This document shows positions 61,725 to 64,000 of a DNA stretch of 64,000 nt, one piece after another (positions within the stretch are counted from its first letter, which is position 1; the number at the start of each line of letters is the position of its first letter). The stretch covers positions 1,984,001 through 2,048,000 of the forward strand of contig NZ_CP060790.1 of assembly GCF_014489595.1 (NCBI RefSeq). Reading direction: 5' to 3'. A model generated the notes under the pieces. It was not told the origin of the DNA. It searched no databases and was given only the letters and a program-made list of their open reading frames with translations. This stretch comes from Paenacidovorax monticola (GTDB lineage: Bacteria > Pseudomonadota > Gammaproteobacteria > Burkholderiales > Burkholderiaceae_C). Made by a program: the position numbers and the translations under genes.

Positions 61725-62738
61725 TCAGGCGGATGGGGCAACGAAATCGGCCAGCTCGGGCGGCAGCTCGGCATGCAGCGTGATGCGCTCGCCGCTGGCG
61801 GGATGGCTGAACTGTAACCGCCACGCATGCAGGAACATGCGCCGCAGGCCCTGCTTGGGCAGGCGCTTGTTCAGCTCGAAATCGCCGTACTTGTCGTCCC
61901 CCACGATGGGGTGCCCCTGCGAGGCCAGGTGCACGCGGATCTGGTGCGTGCGCCCGGTCTTGATCGTGACCTCCAGCAGGCTCATGGCCGGCAGCCCCTG
62001 CAGCGCGCGGGCGGGCACAGCCGCGCGCACCCTGACCAGGGTCATGGAACGCATGCCGTCCGGATCGTCGGCCGTGGTCACCCGCACGCGCCGCTCCCCG
62101 TCGGCCTGCAGGTACTTGTGCAGCGGCAAGTCGATCACCTTCTTGCCGGCCGGCCATGCGCCCGTCACGAGGGCCAGGTAGGTTTTGCCCGTCTCGCGTT
62201 CGCGGAACTGGTCCTGCAGGTGCTTGAGCGCCGAGCGCTTCTTGGCCACGAGCAGGATGCCCGAGGTCTCGCGGTCGAGCCGGTGCACCAGTTCGAGGAA
62301 CTTCGCCTGCGGCCGGGCCTGGCGCAGTTGCTCGATGACGCCGAAGCTCACGCCGCTGCCGCCATGCACCGCCACGCCGGCGGGCTTGTCCAGCGCGATC
62401 AAGTGCTCGTCCTCGAGCAGGATGGGGAATTCGCGCGCGGGTGCGGGGCGCTCGGCCTTCTCGGCCACCTTTTCCGAAATGCGCACCGGGGGCAGGCGCA
62501 CCAGATCGCCCGCCTCCACGCGGGTGTCGGCGCTGGCGCGGCCCTTGTTGATGCGCACCTCGCCGCTGCGGATGATGCGGTAGACATGGGTCTTGGGTAC
62601 GCCCTTGAGGTGGCGTATCAAGAAGTTATCGAGGCGCTGGCCGGCCGATTCGGCATCGACCTCGACCATCCGCGCCGCCGCAGGGGTTGTGCTTGGGGCC
62701 CGGTCCGTGGCCGGTTTGCCCCCTATAATGTGTTTCAC
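61725..62738 (-). CDS. rluC: 23S rRNA pseudouridine synthase (RluC)
   Basis: 337-residue RluA-family synthase that modifies 23S positions 955, 2504 and 2580. An N-terminal S4 domain (RLDNFLIRHLKGVPKTHVYR) precedes the catalytic domain with Asp in HRLDRETSGILLV. GRTHQIRVHLASQGHPIVGD is the C-terminal landmark. ATG 62738 is divergent from rne, a conserved gene pair in proteobacteria. Confidence 0.95.
   Translation of the reverse strand: MKHIIGGKPATDRAPSTTPAAARMVEVDAESAGQRLDNFLIRHLKGVPKTHVYRIIRSGEVRINKGRASADTRVEAGDLVRLPPVRISEKVAEKAERPAPAREFPILLEDEHLIALDKPAGVAVHGGSGVSFGVIEQLRQARPQAKFLELVHRLDRETSGILLVAKKRSALKHLQDQFRERETGKTYLALVTGAWPAGKKVIDLPLHKYLQADGERRVRVTTADDPDGMRSMTLVRVRAAVPARALQGLPAMSLLEVTIKTGRTHQIRVHLASQGHPIVGDDKYGDFELNKRLPKQGLRRMFLHAWRLQFSHPASGERITLHAELPPELADFVAPSA
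62724..62729 (+). promoter_or_regulatory. TATAAT -10 box for rne transcription
   Basis: Perfect TATAAT on the + strand, overlapping the first codons of rluC on the other strand. No clear -35 at 17 bases. If used, the rne mRNA leader would be about 585 nt. Confidence 0.45.
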
Positions 62739-63320
62739 CTGCGCAATACTAGTGTAAGTGGTTGATTTGTCTGGAGTTTAGTCCACCAACCATTTCCCCG
62801 GCGCAGGCAGGTCGATGCCAGCGGGCGTCGTACACGCGGATTGCGGGCCGGATGCCCGTGGTGGCCTGTACGCCGTACGGCGGGCTGACAAATTGAAACA
62901 CTGAATACGGAATCCCCAGCTGGCAGCCTCGCCCTACCCGGGCGCAGCCTGCCAGCGGATCGAAGCGAGCATGTGGGTTGTCTGGTCATGGATGGTGTCG
63001 CTCTGGCGGTGGCTTGCGCCCCCGCCGGCAGCCATTGCCGTGCCCGGAACACCCCGCCAACCGGCGCAGCCCACCAGGCCTTTCGTGGCCCGGCTGCGCG
63101 CCTCACGCCTCGCCCCCATCCACGTGCCCTTGCCCCCTTGCTGACATAAATCCTGTCTCGGCAACGGTTCGGCGTCCCGGCAATTCCCTTCGTTTCAACG
63201 CGTCAGTCCCGGCATCAACGGCTCCTACAGAGCCTGTGATATGGGTTTGAACATGCCGGCAGGCCGTGTGCAGCAGCGCTGCATGCGGACTGCCCACGAA
63301 ACGAACAAAGGAATCGCATC
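62739..63320 (+). other. Long putative 5' leader of rne
   Basis: No ORF in these 582 bases looks genuine. They contain a strong hairpin at 62919-62956 (GCTGGCAG with CTGCCAGC, and inner CGCCC with GGGCG) and a small one at 63220-63234 (GGCTC/GAGCC). In E. coli, RNase E controls its own synthesis through hairpins in a 361-nt leader; a similar role here is inferred from position and length. Confidence 0.55.
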
Positions 63321-64000
63321 ATGAAGCGGATGCTCATCAACGCCACGCAGCCCGAAGAACGGCGCCTGGCCATCGTCGACGGCCAGAAGCTGCTCGACTA
63401 CGAAATCGAGATCGAAGGGCGCGAGCAGCGCAAGGGCAACATCTACAAGGCCGTCGTCACGCGCGTCGAGCCCTCGCTCGAAGCCTGCTTCGTCGACTAC
63501 GGCGAGGACCGCCACGGCTTCCTGCCGTTCAAGGAAATTTCCAAGCAATACTTCGCCGAGGGCGTTTCGCCCAGCCAGGCGCGCATCAACGACGTAATCC
63601 GCGAAGGCCAGGAACTGCTGGTCCAGGTCGAGAAGGAAGAGCGCGGCAACAAGGGCGCCGCCCTGACTACGTTCATCAGCCTGGCCGGCCGCTACGTGGT
63701 GCTGATGCCCAACAACCCGCGCGGCGGCGGCGTGTCGCGCCGCATCGAGGGCGAGGACCGTGCCGAGCTGAAGGAGGCGATGGACCAGCTCGAATACCCC
63801 AAGGGCATGAGCATCATCGCGCGCACGGCCGGCATCGGCCGCACGGCGCCCGAACTGCAGTGGGATCTGAACTACCTGCTCAAGCTCTGGTCGGCCATCG
63901 ACGGCGCGGCCAAGGGTGGCAAGGGCGCCTTCCTGATCTACCAGGAGTCGAGCCTGGTCATCCGCGCCATCCGCGACTACTTCAACAACGACATCGGCGA
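63321..64000 (+). CDS. rne: Ribonuclease E, N-terminal part (runs off the window)
   Basis: First 226 codons of RNase [21 protein letters not shown], then the S1 RNA-binding domain (about residues 38-125, [20 protein letters not shown]) and the RNase-H-like and 5'-sensor region ([40 protein letters not shown]). GGAATCGC precedes the ATG. Essential endonuclease for mRNA decay and rRNA/tRNA processing. The catalytic DNase-I-like and Zn-link parts lie outside the window. Confidence 0.97.
   Translation, partial: MKRMLINATQPEERRLAIVDGQKLLDYEIEIEGREQRKGNIYKAVVTRVEPSLEACFVDYGEDRHGFLPFKEISKQYFAEGVSPSQARINDVIREGQELLVQVEKEERGNKGAALTTFISLAGRYVVLMPNNPRGGGVSRRIEGEDRAELKEAMDQLEYPKGMSIIARTAGIGRTAPELQWDLNYLLKLWSAIDGAAKGGKGAFLIYQESSLVIRAIRDYFNNDIG

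Overview
The window is about 64 kb of GC-rich chromosome (roughly two thirds G+C by eye, dropping clearly between about 23.1 and 29 kb). Gene order and protein sequences point to a betaproteobacterium of the family Comamonadaceae (Acidovorax, Alicycliphilus, Diaphorobacter type). The main clues are the strings leuC-leuD-leuB-asd-fimV-truA-trpF-trpB-trpA-accD and plsX-fabHDG-acpP-fabF-rpoE-rseA-rseB-mucD-lepA-lepB-rnc-era-recO-pdxJ-acpS-nagZ, together with a GCTGGCGCTT/AAGCGCCAGC palindromic intergenic repeat. The genus is an inference.

Layout. 0.1-16 kb (+ strand): a beta-CASP metallo-hydrolase; a LysR regulator; the leucine operon with a small entericidin-like lipoprotein between leuC and leuD; an SDR oxidoreductase; asd, preceded by a Thr/Ile/Lys-rich mini-ORF; fimV; truA; trpFBA; accD. 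15.9-17.2 kb: yggT (- strand) and a Lon-N-domain protein. 17.2-33.7 kb (+ strand): a surface polysaccharide or glycan cluster. It holds a WbpM/PglF-type dehydratase, the wbpA/B/D/E/I set expected to make UDP-2,3-diacetamido-2,3-dideoxy-mannuronic acid, two more DegT aminotransferases, an epimerase, an acyltransferase, two glycosyltransferases, a Wzx flippase, a methyltransferase and a PglC-type initiating phosphosugar transferase. 33.8-37.2 kb (+): lysS, a REC-GGDEF diguanylate cyclase and an MscS-type channel. 37.2-56.9 kb (- strand): a long housekeeping and envelope block covering nagZ to lepA, the sigma-E stress module, fatty-acid synthesis, rpmF and a DUF177 protein. 57.0-59.6 kb (+): maf, an RsmI-like methyltransferase and a MORN-like repeat protein. 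59.6-62.7 kb (-): S49 peptidase, Rieske protein, HAD phosphatase, rluC. 62.7-64.0 kb (+): a leader of about 580 nt and the start of rne, which runs off the window.

Functionally the window couples amino-acid supply (Leu, the aspartate family, Trp), envelope and fatty-acid synthesis with its sigma-E stress control, and one accessory glycan locus of mixed base composition.

A quality warning affects many calls. At 13 positions a conserved protein changes frame at a homopolymer (mostly C or G runs), and in every case adding one base restores the full-length family protein. I therefore treat those genes as probably intact and the frameshifts as probable sequencing undercalls; they are marked in the entries. 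No tRNA, rRNA, CRISPR array, intact insertion sequence or prophage was seen. The most interesting candidates for undescribed biology are the leader ORF before asd, the mucD-lepA intergenic region (short terminated RNA plus DnaA-like boxes) and the glycan cluster without a visible polymerase.
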